Of a stretch of DNA of 38,836 bases, positions 18,949 through 29,491 are shown piece by piece. Position numbers and translations under genes: made by a program. This stretch comes from Bowmanella yangjiangensis (GTDB lineage: Bacteria > Pseudomonadota > Gammaproteobacteria > Enterobacterales > Alteromonadaceae), in contig NZ_JAFKCS010000030.1 in the NCBI RefSeq assembly GCF_017255015.1, forward strand, positions 1-38,836. Reading direction: 5' to 3'. Each line of letters begins with the position of its first letter. The first letter of the stretch is position 1. Below the pieces are notes generated by a model. It was not told the DNA's origin, did no database searches, and saw nothing but the letters and a program-made list of their open reading frames with translations.

Positions 18949-19293
18949 ATGAGTAAGATGGATAAAGACGAGATTATCGCTAAGTTCACCGAAGCCTACC
19001 AGGCCGCCCATGGAAAGGCGCCAACGATCGAAGCTAAGGGTGGTTGGTACTCCGTCGATGGTGGTAAGAATCTGCGTCTGGCACAGCTGGAAGAAATGAT
19101 CGCTGAGCTGGGTGGTAGCAAAGCCGCACCAGCGACCAAGGCTGAAAAGAAAACCGCCGAAGCAAAACCTGCTGCGAAGAAACCAGCAGCGCCTAAAGCT
19201 AAGGCCAAAGCCAAGCAATCTTCATTTTCAGTAAAAGCTTACTGGGCTGAGCAATTGGCTGCTAAAGATAATCTGTGTCGCGAGCCGCGTTAA
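18949..19293 (+). CDS. small basic histone H1-like (Ala/Lys/Pro-rich) protein
   Basis: This 114-residue protein has two parts. Residues 1-56 are a compact acidic-to-neutral domain (MDKDEIIAKFTEAY, KGGWYSVDGGKNLRLAQLEEM) of unknown fold. Residues 60-95 are a low-complexity Ala/Lys/Pro tail (AKPAAKKPAAPKAKAKAK) like eukaryotic H1 tails and bacterial H1-like proteins. A short ordered-looking C-terminus (SFSVKAYWAEQLAAKDNL) follows. Nucleic-acid binding is likely from the tail, but the target is unknown. The start was set at 18949 because the promoter at 18856-18884 excludes ATG 18886; ATG 18958 is another option. It lies between the ybgI- and phr-type genes and ends at a strong terminator. Confidence 0.75.
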   Translation: MSKMDKDEIIAKFTEAYQAAHGKAPTIEAKGGWYSVDGGKNLRLAQLEEMIAELGGSKAAPATKAEKKTAEAKPAAKKPAAPKAKAKAKQSSFSVKAYWAEQLAAKDNLCREPR

Positions 19294-19315
19294 TCGCACT
19301 GGATTAAACGACCTC

Positions 19316-19347
19316 AAAAAAGCGACCTGATCAGGTCGCTTTTTTTA
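19316..19347. terminator. bidirectional rho-independent terminator between the H1-like gene and phr
   Basis: A perfect 20-base palindrome AGCGACCTGATCAGGTCGCT is flanked by six A residues on the left and seven T residues on the right. It can terminate the H1-like gene on the plus strand and the photolyase gene on the minus strand. Confidence 0.93.
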
Positions 19348-19355
19348 TGCCGGGA

Positions 19356-20792
19356 TTATTTGGACGATTTCACACTGTCCAAAAACTGGGAAAAACGCTC
19401 CTTAGTATTCGCCACGGCCTGTTTATGTTCAACAACAGGTCGTGGATAGTCCAAGCCACTGGCTCCTGGCCACTTTTGTGGCTCATGCAGGTATTTACGC
19501 GGAACCTTTTTTAATTCTGGCACCCACTGCAACAGGAACTCACCGTCAGGATCATAGCGCTGTCCCTGCGCCGCAGGATTAAAGATACGAAAGTAAGGCG
19601 CTGCGTCGGTTCCCACCGAAGCACTCCACTGCCAACCGCCATTGTTCGAGGCAAAGTCCCCGTCAATCAATTTTGACATGAAATAATCTTCGCCCCATCG
19701 CCAGGGCAACAGCAGGTGTTTACATAAAAAACTCGCCACTATCATGCGCAGTCGGTTGTGCATCCACCCCGTGGCATTCAAACAACGCATCGCGGCATCC
19801 ACAATGGGGTAGCCTGTTTGTCCCTGACTCCATGCGTCAAATAATGATTTGTCGTTGTGCCAAGCAAAGCTATCGTATTTGTCGTTGAAGCAGTGGTAAC
19901 GGCATACATGAGGAAAATGAAACATCACATAACGATAAAAATCTCGCCAGGCGAGTTCACGCAGCCACACAAAGGCCCCGCCCTGCCCTTCAAGCAGTTC
20001 TGGGCCATATTGAACAAGCATCTCATGAGCTAATTGCGCTGGGGCCACCGCACCAATACTCAAGTACGGAGAAACGCCACTGGTGCCCGATTGAGCAGGA
20101 AAGTCACGCTGCTCCCCATAATCATTAACTTTGTCAGTAAGAAAGCGCTGTACTTGGTTAAGGATATCCCCTTCATCACAAGGCCAATCCTTGCTACTGC
20201 CATCTAACCAACAGGTTAACGAATTACTGTCAGTGGTTAGTGAGTGGGAAAAATTCAAGGAATCACTAGGTGCATGCCACTGCTGAGGTGTTGGCAGGTT
20301 GCCTCTAACATTCTCCAACCACTGGTGAAAATAAGGTGTGAATACTTTATAAGGCAGGCCTTGCTTGTTTAGCAGGTGGTCGGGACGAACCAGACAAGTA
20401 TCGTGAAAGAAGCCAATCTTAATCTGCTGAGCACCCAAGAGTTCTTTCACCTCCTGATCACGTCTGCGCTCGTCTAACTCGTACTCCGCATTACAATAGA
20501 CATGGGTAATGCCTTGCTCAGTGCATAGTCCTTTAAGTGCAGCAGGAATAGCATCAAAATCATCAACTTCGATGAGGTTTAACTGCACGCCTTTTTCTGA
20601 CAGCTCAGCTTTCAATGCCAAAAGCCGTCGCATTAGCAAATCAAGTTTGATTGGCGCTAGCCCATAGTGCTGCCACTGCAAAGGAGTAACAAAGAATACC
20701 GCACTGACCTGCTTATGATTGTCTGTGGCATAAGCTAACGGGCTATGCCAGACCGTGCGTAGATCACTACGCAACCAAACCAAGGCTGTCAA
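19356..20792 (-). CDS. phrB: deoxyribodipyrimidine photolyase
   Basis: This 478-residue class I CPD photolyase uses blue light and FADH- to split cyclobutane pyrimidine dimers. The N-terminal antenna-binding Rossmann domain (about 1-130, ALVWLRSDLRTVWHSPLAYA) is followed by the helical FAD-binding domain. The latter has the signatures FVWLRELAWRDFYRYVMF, TGYPIVDAAMRCLNATGWMHN and GDFASNNGGWQWSASVGTDA. Translation starts at TTG 20792, three bases after the stop of the RudS-type gene, with GAGGG 8 bases upstream. The two genes therefore look translationally coupled. In E. coli phr similarly follows ybgA. Confidence 0.95.
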   Translation of the reverse strand: MTALVWLRSDLRTVWHSPLAYATDNHKQVSAVFFVTPLQWQHYGLAPIKLDLLMRRLLALKAELSEKGVQLNLIEVDDFDAIPAALKGLCTEQGITHVYCNAEYELDERRRDQEVKELLGAQQIKIGFFHDTCLVRPDHLLNKQGLPYKVFTPYFHQWLENVRGNLPTPQQWHAPSDSLNFSHSLTTDSNSLTCWLDGSSKDWPCDEGDILNQVQRFLTDKVNDYGEQRDFPAQSGTSGVSPYLSIGAVAPAQLAHEMLVQYGPELLEGQGGAFVWLRELAWRDFYRYVMFHFPHVCRYHCFNDKYDSFAWHNDKSLFDAWSQGQTGYPIVDAAMRCLNATGWMHNRLRMIVASFLCKHLLLPWRWGEDYFMSKLIDGDFASNNGGWQWSASVGTDAAPYFRIFNPAAQGQRYDPDGEFLLQWVPELKKVPRKYLHEPQKWPGASGLDYPRPVVEHKQAVANTKERFSQFLDSVKSSK

Positions 20793-20795
20793 TGC

Positions 20796-21728
20796 TCAGG
20801 CCCTCAGTCCTAGTTCCTGTGGATAAGGATCGAAATAGGATTGTTGTGCCAAGTACGCATTAGGAAAATGCCGCAAATGGTGTTTAAGCAATGTCACCGG
20901 TGCCAGCAAAGGAACCCGCCCTAATCGGTAATTGTCAATCTGCTGGCTGAGCTCGTGTTTATCTGCAGAGGTTAAATCACGTTTGAAGTACCCTTGCATA
21001 TGCATCAGCACATTGGTGTGCTTACGTCTGTTGGTCGGTTTAGACAAGGCCTGCATAACCAGAGCCAGGTATTCCTGTGCTATGGTATGTTCCTGACCTT
21101 TGGCCTTAGCAACCAATCGCCCCAAAGAACGATACAGCACCGGGCTGTATGCCATTACTAATAATTTATGCCGACTGTGAAACTTCACCAAGGTATTGAC
21201 GCTTAGACTATCCAGCACCTGATGTCTGAATTCGTGGTAAACAAACACCCTGGTGATAAAGCTTTCGCGTAAACCGGCGTCATTCAGTCGCCCATCTTCC
21301 TCAACTGGCAGGTGTGGAAAATGCTCCTTGAGTAACTGGGTAAAAAGCCCCTGACCACTGCGGTGCAATAGTTGCCCTTCACTGTCGTACACTTTGATAC
21401 GCTCCATACCGCAACTGGGACTCTTAGCCGCCACCACATAGCCATCCAATTGCTCAAGTACAGGCAACTTTTTGGCAAAAAATGTCCGCATAGCGTCGGT
21501 ATGATCTATTAACCCATTACGTGAATCAGTCAGATGAATGCCATCGGTCATTTCACGCAGGTGGATAGTCGGACGAGGCACTGGCATGCCAATGCCAACT
21601 TCCGGACAAATTGGCTGATAAGTAACGTGGGGCTGCAGTTGCCGGGTTACAAAAGTCGATTGTTTGTGACCACCGTCATAGCGAACCTGATCACCCATAA
21701 CGCAAGCGCTGACGCCAATTTTTGGCAT
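20796..21728 (-). CDS. DUF523-DUF1722 protein, RudS-type tRNA 4-thiouridine desulfidase (probable)
   Basis: This 310-residue fusion has an N-terminal DUF523 domain (about 1-150), related to the [Fe-S] thiouracil desulfidase TudS, and a C-terminal DUF1722 (YbgA) domain (about 165-285). The three cysteines expected to hold the cluster are present: C9 in VSACVMG, C41 in CPEVGIG and C106 in KSPSCGM. In Pseudomonas a protein of this two-domain layout, RudS, removes sulfur from 4-thiouridine in tRNA. I infer the same activity here. The gene starts at ATG 21728 and is directly upstream of photolyase (3-base gap). That fits a light/UV theme, because 4-thiouridine at tRNA position 8 is the near-UV sensor of bacteria. 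Confidence 0.82.
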   Translation of the reverse strand: MPKIGVSACVMGDQVRYDGGHKQSTFVTRQLQPHVTYQPICPEVGIGMPVPRPTIHLREMTDGIHLTDSRNGLIDHTDAMRTFFAKKLPVLEQLDGYVVAAKSPSCGMERIKVYDSEGQLLHRSGQGLFTQLLKEHFPHLPVEEDGRLNDAGLRESFITRVFVYHEFRHQVLDSLSVNTLVKFHSRHKLLVMAYSPVLYRSLGRLVAKAKGQEHTIAQEYLALVMQALSKPTNRRKHTNVLMHMQGYFKRDLTSADKHELSQQIDNYRLGRVPLLAPVTLLKHHLRHFPNAYLAQQSYFDPYPQELGLRA

Positions 21729-21788
21729 GGATATTCTCGGTAGATTGCTTCTTAATAGCTTAACTTACGAGAAATACTGCCGCCAGGA

Positions 21789-22022
21789 TCACTTAGCCCG
21801 TTTTTTTCCGTTGCTGCGCCTACCGGCGATCACATCATCACGATTGACGACGATAGTTTCAGGACCGAGCTCCTGTTCCCCTAACTGATAGGTATTGTCA
21901 CCCATTTTACGCAAGACTTTGGCGGTGCGACCTTGATATGGTCCGCGTTTAATATACACACAGCGTCCCAGCAAACTGGGCGGCGGGCTTGGTAGATCGG
22001 GTTGGGCTTTAGTTACAGGCAT
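21789..22022 (-). CDS. small KOW-motif protein
   Basis: This 77-residue basic protein has one KOW-like motif (GRCVYIKRGPYQGRTAKVLR, about 19-38) of the sort found in ribosomal protein L24, NusG and Spt5. It has a Lys/Arg-rich end (RRSNGKKRAK). It probably binds RNA or the ribosome, but the specific partner is unknown. The start is ATG 22022 with GAGG 6 bases upstream; an upstream ATG at 22037 overlaps that site. It stands alone between the RudS-type gene and ihfA, on the same strand as both. Confidence 0.72.
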   Translation of the reverse strand: MPVTKAQPDLPSPPPSLLGRCVYIKRGPYQGRTAKVLRKMGDNTYQLGEQELGPETIVVNRDDVIAGRRSNGKKRAK

Positions 22023-22240
22023 GCAAACCTCACACAAAAATCGCTATACAAAACCAGGCCGAACACAGGAAAAAGGCGCAGGTCAATCAGGTCAAATTGC
22101 AATTCGCATTAGTCTGAAACGAACAGACAAAAAGGAGTGGCTGCATTGGCAGGAATTTTAATAGAAAACGGCAAAAACGATAGTACCGCCATGTATAAAT
22201 ACCCATAGCGAGGTATTACCAAAAATACTTTATGAGGCTT

Positions 22241-22272
22241 GAAAACAATAAGGCGCACATTACGTGCGCCTT
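22241..22272 (-). terminator. rho-independent terminator of the pheST-ihfA operon
   Basis: On the minus strand AAGGCGCAC / GTGCGCCTT form a perfect 9-bp stem with loop GTAAT, followed by ATTGTTTTC. It begins 8 bases after the ihfA stop. Confidence 0.85.
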
Positions 22273-22279
22273 ATATTGC

Positions 22280-22576
22280 TTAAGCCTGTGGTTCGGAGTT
22301 TTCCACCCGGCTCTTAAGCTTCTGACCAGGTCGGAAGGTCACAACCCTTCTGGCTTTGATTGGAATATCTTCGCCGGTTTTGGGATTACGCCCAGGACGC
22401 TCGTTCTTCTGGCGAAGGTCAAAGTTGCCGAATCCGGACAGTTTAACCTGCTCACCGGATTCTAAAGCTTCCCTGACTTCCTCAAAAAAGGATTCAACCA
22501 GGTCTTTAGCGTCACGTTTATTCATGCCCAGCTTTTCGAACAAATGTTCAGCCATATCGGCTTTCGTCAGCGCCAT
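22280..22576 (-). CDS. ihfA: integration host factor alpha subunit
   Basis: This 98-residue HU/IHF-family DNA-bending protein forms a heterodimer with IhfB. Family marks are [17 protein letters not shown] at the N-terminus, [22 protein letters not shown] (47-68) with the intercalating Pro on the beta arm, and the C-terminal [17 protein letters not shown]. The sequence favours IhfA over HU or IhfB, and so does its place directly after pheT (4-base gap). This linkage is conserved in gammaproteobacteria. A terminator follows. Confidence 0.97.
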   Translation of the reverse strand: MALTKADMAEHLFEKLGMNKRDAKDLVESFFEEVREALESGEQVKLSGFGNFDLRQKNERPGRNPKTGEDIPIKARRVVTFRPGQKLKSRVENSEPQA

Positions 22577-22580
22577 AAAC

Positions 22581-24968
22581 TCAATCCCTCAGAGATGCCT
22601 CAAATTGCTCTGACAACGCGGCCAGAATTCGCTCTACCACAGCTTGAATCTCATGCTCTTCAAGGGTTCTCGCTGGGTCCTGCAGTGTCAAGGAAATCGC
22701 CAGGCTCTTATACCCCTCAGCAATGCCCTTACCTCTGTATAGGTCAAACAAGTTTAGGCCAACTAGCTGATTTCCACCAAATTTTTCTATGCAAGCAAGT
22801 ATGTCAGCGACAGTATGGCTGTCCTTGACCAGCAATGCAATATCCCTGCGGTTGGCAGGATAGCGTGAAATCTCTTTGGCCTGTGGAATACGTCGCTCAC
22901 TGAGTGCATCCAATTCCAGCTCAAACACGTAAGTACGGCCATTTAGTTTAAGCTCTTTTTCAAACTGAGGGTGAATCGCACCCAACAGTCCGATCTGCTT
23001 GCCATTGCGGTACACTGCGGCCGCCTGACCTGGGTGTAACGCACTGTGTTCTACCGCTTTAAAGCTGAATTCATCAGGGGCAGCAGCGGTTGCAATCAAG
23101 GCTTCCACCGCGGCTTTAATATCAAAGAAATCTACCGCCGCTGTGGTCATATCCCAATGTTCCGTCTGGCGAATACCCGCCAGTACGCCACCGATCACTG
23201 CCTGCTGAGACACCCCTGCCGCTTCATTGGCATCGGGTAAGAAACGCAAACCGGTTTCGAACAGCGCAACCTGGCTTTGCTGGCGCTTCTGGTTATATGA
23301 CACGGCTTGTAACAATCCGGGCCACAAGCTCAAACGCATAGAGGACATCTCTACCGAAATAGGATGCGGCAACTCCAGGGCGTTTAGATCAGGGTACAGG
23401 CTCTTCTGCACCTTAGGATCCACAAATGAATAAGTGATGGCTTCCTGGTAACCCAAGCTGACCAGACGCTGTTTCATCAGCATCAACGGCGTATTACGTT
23501 CCTGGTGTTTAGACATCTGCAAGCTGGCAGAAGGCGCAGCCGGCGGAATATTGTGATAACCATAAACCCTGGCCACTTCTTCAATCAGATCTTCGGCTAT
23601 TGCGATGTCGAAACGGTAGCTGGGTACATCAACGGTCCAACTTTCCTGACCTTGCTGAACATTCAATCCCAGGCGCTGAAAAATATCCGTGACTTTATCG
23701 GTATCGATATGAATGCCGATCAATCTGTCCAGATTGGCACGCTGCAATGTCACCTGGCGCTCTGCTGGCAAGTGCGCTTCGCTCACTGCTTCAACGACTG
23801 GCCCGGCCTGACCACCAACAATGCTCAACAACAATGCTGTGGCACGTTCCATTGCCTCACGCTGTAGCTTATAGTCAACGCCGCGCTCGTAACGGTGTGA
23901 CGCATCGGTATGTAAACCATACTGACGTGCCCTGCCTTTAATAGCGTCCGGCGCAAAAAAAGCGCTTTCGAGGAAGATATGCTTGGTTTGAGCCGTCACA
24001 CCTGAATGCTCACCACCAAAGATACCCGCCATGGCCAGCGCTTTGTGTTCATCCGCGATCACTAAGGTATTGTCAGCCAGCTCAACTTCCTGACCATCTA
24101 GTAACACCAGCTTTTCCTTGTCCTTGGCTAAACGGACCTGCACTTCGCCCTGCAGTACGTCGTTATCAAAAGCATGCATAGGGTGGCCAAGTTCGAGTAA
24201 CACATAGTTAGTCACATCCACCACAGGATCAATGCTACGCACGCCACTGCGGCGCAGCCGCTCCTTCATCCAGGTTGGCGTTTTGGCCTGCATGTCTACG
24301 TTTTCAATTACGCGGCCCAAATAACGAGGGCAAGCTTGCTGGGCCTGTAACACAATACCGCGCTTATGTGTGATTTGTGCGGGCACAGGCTCAACAGCCA
24401 CGGACTGAACAGGCAGCTGATTCAATACACCCACTTCGCGAGCTAGCCCTTTGATACCTAAACAATCAGCGCGGTTAGGCGTCAGATCCACTTCAATGCT
24501 GACATCATCAAGCTGCAGGTATTCACGGATGTCCTGACCTATTGGGGCATCCAGCGGCAGTTCAATAATCCCGTCGTGATCATCAGACAAACCAAGTTCC
24601 GAGGCCGAACACAACATGCCATGAGAAGGCTGACCACGCAGCTTGGCTTTCTTGATTTTAAAGTCGCCCGGCAGTACCGCGCCAACCACTGCGACAACCA
24701 CTTTCAAGCCCAAACGGCAGTTTGGTGCTCCACAGACGATATCTAACAGCTCATCGCCGCCTACATTTACCTTAGTGACGCGTAGTTTATCGGCGTCAGG
24801 GTGCTGACCACAGTCCACTACCTCACCAACCACAACACCACTGAACTCGGGTGCCACCGCTTCAATGCCGTCGACTTCCAAGCCCGCCATGGAAAGCTGC
24901 TCAGATAATTGTTCGGTAGAAATAGCAGGGTTAACCCATTCTCTTAACCACTTTTCACTGAATTTCAT
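22581..24968 (-). CDS. pheT: phenylalanyl-tRNA synthetase beta subunit
   Basis: This 795-residue PheT has exactly the usual enterobacterial length. Domains in order are B1 and the embedded tRNA-binding OB fold (about 40-150, [21 protein letters not shown]), the B3/B4 editing region (about 210-380), and B5 (about 400-475). A pseudo-catalytic class II core and a C-terminal ferredoxin-like anticodon-binding domain (about 700-795) follow. It pairs with PheS as an (alpha-beta)2 enzyme that charges tRNA-Phe. The start is ATG 24968 with AGGA upstream. It lies 14 bases after the pheS stop and 4 bases before ihfA. Confidence 0.98.
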   Translation of the reverse strand: MKFSEKWLREWVNPAISTEQLSEQLSMAGLEVDGIEAVAPEFSGVVVGEVVDCGQHPDADKLRVTKVNVGGDELLDIVCGAPNCRLGLKVVVAVVGAVLPGDFKIKKAKLRGQPSHGMLCSASELGLSDDHDGIIELPLDAPIGQDIREYLQLDDVSIEVDLTPNRADCLGIKGLAREVGVLNQLPVQSVAVEPVPAQITHKRGIVLQAQQACPRYLGRVIENVDMQAKTPTWMKERLRRSGVRSIDPVVDVTNYVLLELGHPMHAFDNDVLQGEVQVRLAKDKEKLVLLDGQEVELADNTLVIADEHKALAMAGIFGGEHSGVTAQTKHIFLESAFFAPDAIKGRARQYGLHTDASHRYERGVDYKLQREAMERATALLLSIVGGQAGPVVEAVSEAHLPAERQVTLQRANLDRLIGIHIDTDKVTDIFQRLGLNVQQGQESWTVDVPSYRFDIAIAEDLIEEVARVYGYHNIPPAAPSASLQMSKHQERNTPLMLMKQRLVSLGYQEAITYSFVDPKVQKSLYPDLNALELPHPISVEMSSMRLSLWPGLLQAVSYNQKRQQSQVALFETGLRFLPDANEAAGVSQQAVIGGVLAGIRQTEHWDMTTAAVDFFDIKAAVEALIATAAAPDEFSFKAVEHSALHPGQAAAVYRNGKQIGLLGAIHPQFEKELKLNGRTYVFELELDALSERRIPQAKEISRYPANRRDIALLVKDSHTVADILACIEKFGGNQLVGLNLFDLYRGKGIAEGYKSLAISLTLQDPARTLEEHEIQAVVERILAALSEQFEASLRD

Positions 24969-24982
24969 GCTGCTATTAATTC

Positions 24983-26038
<1,056 letters not shown>

Positions 26039-26123
26039 CTACACGAAAGTACGTTTTTCCCGCTAGGTAAATGCTTAAAAAAGAGCTAAAAATAAGGAAG
26101 TTAAAAGGTGTAAATCAAACAGT

Positions 26124-26152
26124 CGTATAGCTTTACCGATGTTTGTTAGCAA
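26124..26152 (-). promoter_or_regulatory. candidate sigma-70 promoter of pheS-pheT-ihfA
   Basis: Minus strand: -35 TTGCTA (26152-26147), 17-base spacer, -10 TATACG (26129-26124), each 4 of 6 to consensus. The implied leader before pheS is about 150 nt. Confidence 0.5.
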
Positions 26153-26237
26153 CAAGTAAACCCGGCGTAAACTATCGTTCAACGTGAGGTTCGGGCGTTT
26201 CATCAAAAGGCCTGACCTGAGAGCCCAAAATATACTG

Positions 26238-26389
26238 TATAATCTGCGCTCTTGTGATCAGAGTTGGGCAAGCCTGCTCTGTGTTGTTCGCATCGTGCGC
26301 CTTAAGGCGTACTCCGGGTTTGTTGTTGTCGGCAAGGGGCCTTCCGTCCTTGCCGTATGTCCCCGGTATAAAGGAAGTAATTCGTTTTT
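26238..26389 (+). promoter_or_regulatory. -10 element and structured 5' leader of the EAL-HDOD gene
   Basis: A consensus -10 TATAAT is at 26238-26243, though with no good -35. It would give a leader of about 140 nt. Three hairpins can be drawn: CAGAG/CTCTG (26259-26281), CGCC-TTAA-GGCG (around 26298-26309) and CGGCAAGG/CCTTGCCG (26330-26355, perfect 8 bp). The last is followed by AAGGAAG (26371-26377), 12 bases before the ATG at 26390, a longer spacing than usual. The leader may control translation, but it matches no riboswitch class I recognise. Confidence 0.45.
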
Positions 26390-27619
26390 ATGAAAGTTTA
26401 TACAGCAAGGCAAGCTATTCTTAATCGACGCCAACAGACCGTCGCTTACGAATTGTTTTTCAGGGACGGCATCGAAAATGCGTTTCCCCGCCACGTCAAG
26501 CCAGATGTGGCCACCAGCAGGCTGGTCTTAAATCAGCACCTGAATATCGGTTTTAAAAACCTGTGCCGTAATAAAATGGCGCTGATTAACTTTTCCCAGC
26601 AAAGCTTACTTGATCACGTCCCAGCACTCCTTCCTCCAAAGGATATTGTGATTGAGGTACTGGAGGACGTAGAGCCGAACGATGAGATCTACGCGGCATG
26701 TCGGCAATTATTCCATGCCGGCTACCGCTTTGCCCTTGATGATTTCGTTTATCACCCGGATTGGGAACGCTTTTTAAACTTCGCCAAGCTGATTAAGTTT
26801 GATATCCAGCGCACCAGCTTGGACGACGTCGCGGCCCTTTTGCCATTGCTGCGTATGCGCAAGGGCGTGCGCTTTCTTGCTGAGAAAATCGAAACCCATG
26901 AGGAATTTACCCAGGCTAAAGACCTGGGGTTTGATTTTTTTCAGGGCTATTTCTTCTGTGTGCCAGAAATGGTGGAACACACGGATATTGAAGCCCAGCA
27001 TCACATGATACTGGCCATTTATCTGGAAGTGCTCAAACCTAACTTCAGTTACAGCAAACTGGCCATGTACTTTGAGCGAGATTTGTCACTCTCCTATAAA
27101 CTACTGCGATTTATCAATTCGGGACTGTTCGACGTGCGCGAGCCCATAGGCTCAATTAAGCAGGCACTGATTTATCTTGGCGAAGAACAGGCCCGCAAGT
27201 TTATTTGTCTTATCGCTACCGCGCATCTGGGCGGCAACAATAAGCCACTAGAACTGATTCGCATGTCAATTCTGCGCGCACGTTTTTGCGAACTGCTTTG
27301 CGCTAAAGTCGCGCCAGCGCTAACAGGTATGGCGTTTCTATGCGGATTGTTTTCCCTGGTTGATGCACTACTGGGACAGCCCATGGACCAGGTACTGGAG
27401 CGCTTACCACTGGAAGACGAAGTCAAGCAGGCACTACTCAGTCAACCAGGCACACTTTGTTCAGTGCTGGCGCTGGTTAAAGCATACGAAAGTGGTAGCT
27501 GGTTCTGGACACAAAAACATAGCAATGCGTTAAAACTTGAAGAGAATATTCTGCCCGACCTATATAGCCAGGCAGTGCAATGGTCAGAGGCTTTTGAAGC
27601 CAATACATCCGGAAAGTAA
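26390..27619 (+). CDS. EAL-HDOD signalling protein (YuxH/CdgJ-like)
   Basis: This 409-residue protein has an N-terminal EAL-type domain (about 1-200) and a C-terminal HDOD domain (about 205-395). In the EAL domain the motif EALLR has become ELFFR (21-25). Many metal and catalytic positions are still present: E21, N67, E89, D117/D118, K136, E165 and Q185. The loop-6 motif, normally DDFGTG, reads DDFVYH. Such proteins are usually not active phosphodiesterases and act through protein contacts on motility or c-di-GMP signalling. The HDOD domain is recognised by SYKLLRFINSGLF and IKQALIYLGEEQARKFI. The gene is divergent from pheS and behind a structured leader. Confidence 0.9.
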   Translation: MKVYTARQAILNRRQQTVAYELFFRDGIENAFPRHVKPDVATSRLVLNQHLNIGFKNLCRNKMALINFSQQSLLDHVPALLPPKDIVIEVLEDVEPNDEIYAACRQLFHAGYRFALDDFVYHPDWERFLNFAKLIKFDIQRTSLDDVAALLPLLRMRKGVRFLAEKIETHEEFTQAKDLGFDFFQGYFFCVPEMVEHTDIEAQHHMILAIYLEVLKPNFSYSKLAMYFERDLSLSYKLLRFINSGLFDVREPIGSIKQALIYLGEEQARKFICLIATAHLGGNNKPLELIRMSILRARFCELLCAKVAPALTGMAFLCGLFSLVDALLGQPMDQVLERLPLEDEVKQALLSQPGTLCSVLALVKAYESGSWFWTQKHSNALKLEENILPDLYSQAVQWSEAFEANTSGK

Positions 27620-27642
27620 GCGCAATTGCGCACCTATCCAGA

Positions 27643-28572
27643 TTAAGCTTTCAGTTTAAGCACATAGCCCAACGCCCCGCGAATTGCCGCCACTTGCGCC
27701 TGGATACATTGTTCGGGCGTTGCCTTGGGGCTATCGGGATACACTTCTGTGGTTGTCACATACAAGGCATCGGTTACCCCGGCGCACAAACCCAACTTTT
27801 TCGTGTCGTAATTGACCACACCAAACTGAACAAGCGGCGAACCTATCAGTTGGTTATTCTCATCAGCCTCGGCAATATGTGTGACGTCTTGTACAGCATC
27901 CAGCACGGCCCGCTGAAATTGTGGCATTGGACTAAAGGTGTCGCCGACCAGATAGAAACCATCCGGAATATTCCAGTTGTCATGGGTTTTGCCATCTCTG
28001 GCCGCCAGCGCAGGGCGAAACTCAGAGTTATCGGTGTCTGTGGTCTCGTGCAGGTCAATGTGCATAGTCACAGCCACATCCATTTTGCGCAACCAATGCA
28101 TCAACGCCACCGACTCTCCGGCTTTGCTACCTACATAGAAAGAACGGTTAGGGTCAATGGCATCAGGGTTCCAACGGTTAATAGTTTCATAACCCCAAGG
28201 ACTGATGCAGGGGGCAATCAACAAATTCACTTTGCCCAAATAATCAGCCGCATGGCGTTGTGCAAAACGCAAAGCACCTTGCACGCCACTGGTTTCGTAG
28301 CCATGTACGCCGCCGGTAACTAATGCAGTGGGCAGCTCTGGCTGCCAGTTTTTGCTGCGTAGCCCCCACAAGGCATAGTCACCGTCGGAATAAACTAACT
28401 GCCCGTATTGCTCCAGATTAAACGTATCCTGCAAGGCCAGAATGTGCCTTTCCACCTCATCAGCATAAGAACGTTGAATGCGCTGACTGGCCAGCCAAGC
28501 TGATTTTTCACTTGCGCCCCAGGGCTGACCTGGCGTGCCGATTGGATAAGGATTTGAAGACATAAACTGCAT
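27643..28572 (-). CDS. M14-family zinc carboxypeptidase-like protein
   Basis: This 309-residue protein has the M14 metallocarboxypeptidase layout. It has a zinc-binding HxxE (H90 and E93 in GGVHGYETSG), a third zinc His in MHIDLHETTD (H171 or H175), a substrate-binding PNRSF (141-145) and a catalytic Glu at E276 (TTTEVYPDS). No signal peptide is seen, so it probably acts in the cytoplasm. Relatives include peptidoglycan peptide carboxypeptidases and succinylglutamate desuccinylase/aspartoacylase-type deacylases, and the substrate cannot be told from sequence. The start could be ATG 28572 or ATG 28563. It is convergent with the EAL-HDOD gene. Confidence 0.82.
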   Translation of the reverse strand: MQFMSSNPYPIGTPGQPWGASEKSAWLASQRIQRSYADEVERHILALQDTFNLEQYGQLVYSDGDYALWGLRSKNWQPELPTALVTGGVHGYETSGVQGALRFAQRHAADYLGKVNLLIAPCISPWGYETINRWNPDAIDPNRSFYVGSKAGESVALMHWLRKMDVAVTMHIDLHETTDTDNSEFRPALAARDGKTHDNWNIPDGFYLVGDTFSPMPQFQRAVLDAVQDVTHIAEADENNQLIGSPLVQFGVVNYDTKKLGLCAGVTDALYVTTTEVYPDSPKATPEQCIQAQVAAIRGALGYVLKLKA

Positions 28573-28690
28573 GACTCAATAACAAGATTATTTACATCCT
28601 AGCAAAATGTCACTGACTGGCATAAGTCACAATAACTAAAGCTGGTTCATCTGCCTAGAAAAGCACCAACACACCGCGCCAACCAGCGGG

Positions 28691-29484
<794 letters not shown>

Positions 29485-29491
29485 GTAAAGC

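Noticed and set aside
26233-26250. CTGTAT half-site near the EAL-HDOD promoter, possible LexA box
   Set aside because: The second half reads AATCTGCG, which does not mirror CTGTAT, so the palindrome needed for LexA is missing. The TATAAT reading as a -10 element is simpler.
26250-26389. c-di-GMP (GEMM) riboswitch upstream of the EAL-HDOD gene
   Set aside because: The conserved internal sequences and paired arms of the class I c-di-GMP riboswitch were not found. The leader is structured but unassigned.
27620-27631. GCGCAATTGCGC palindrome after the EAL-HDOD gene as a terminator
   Set aside because: A perfect 12-base palindrome with no loop and no T run cannot form a normal terminator. It may be chance.
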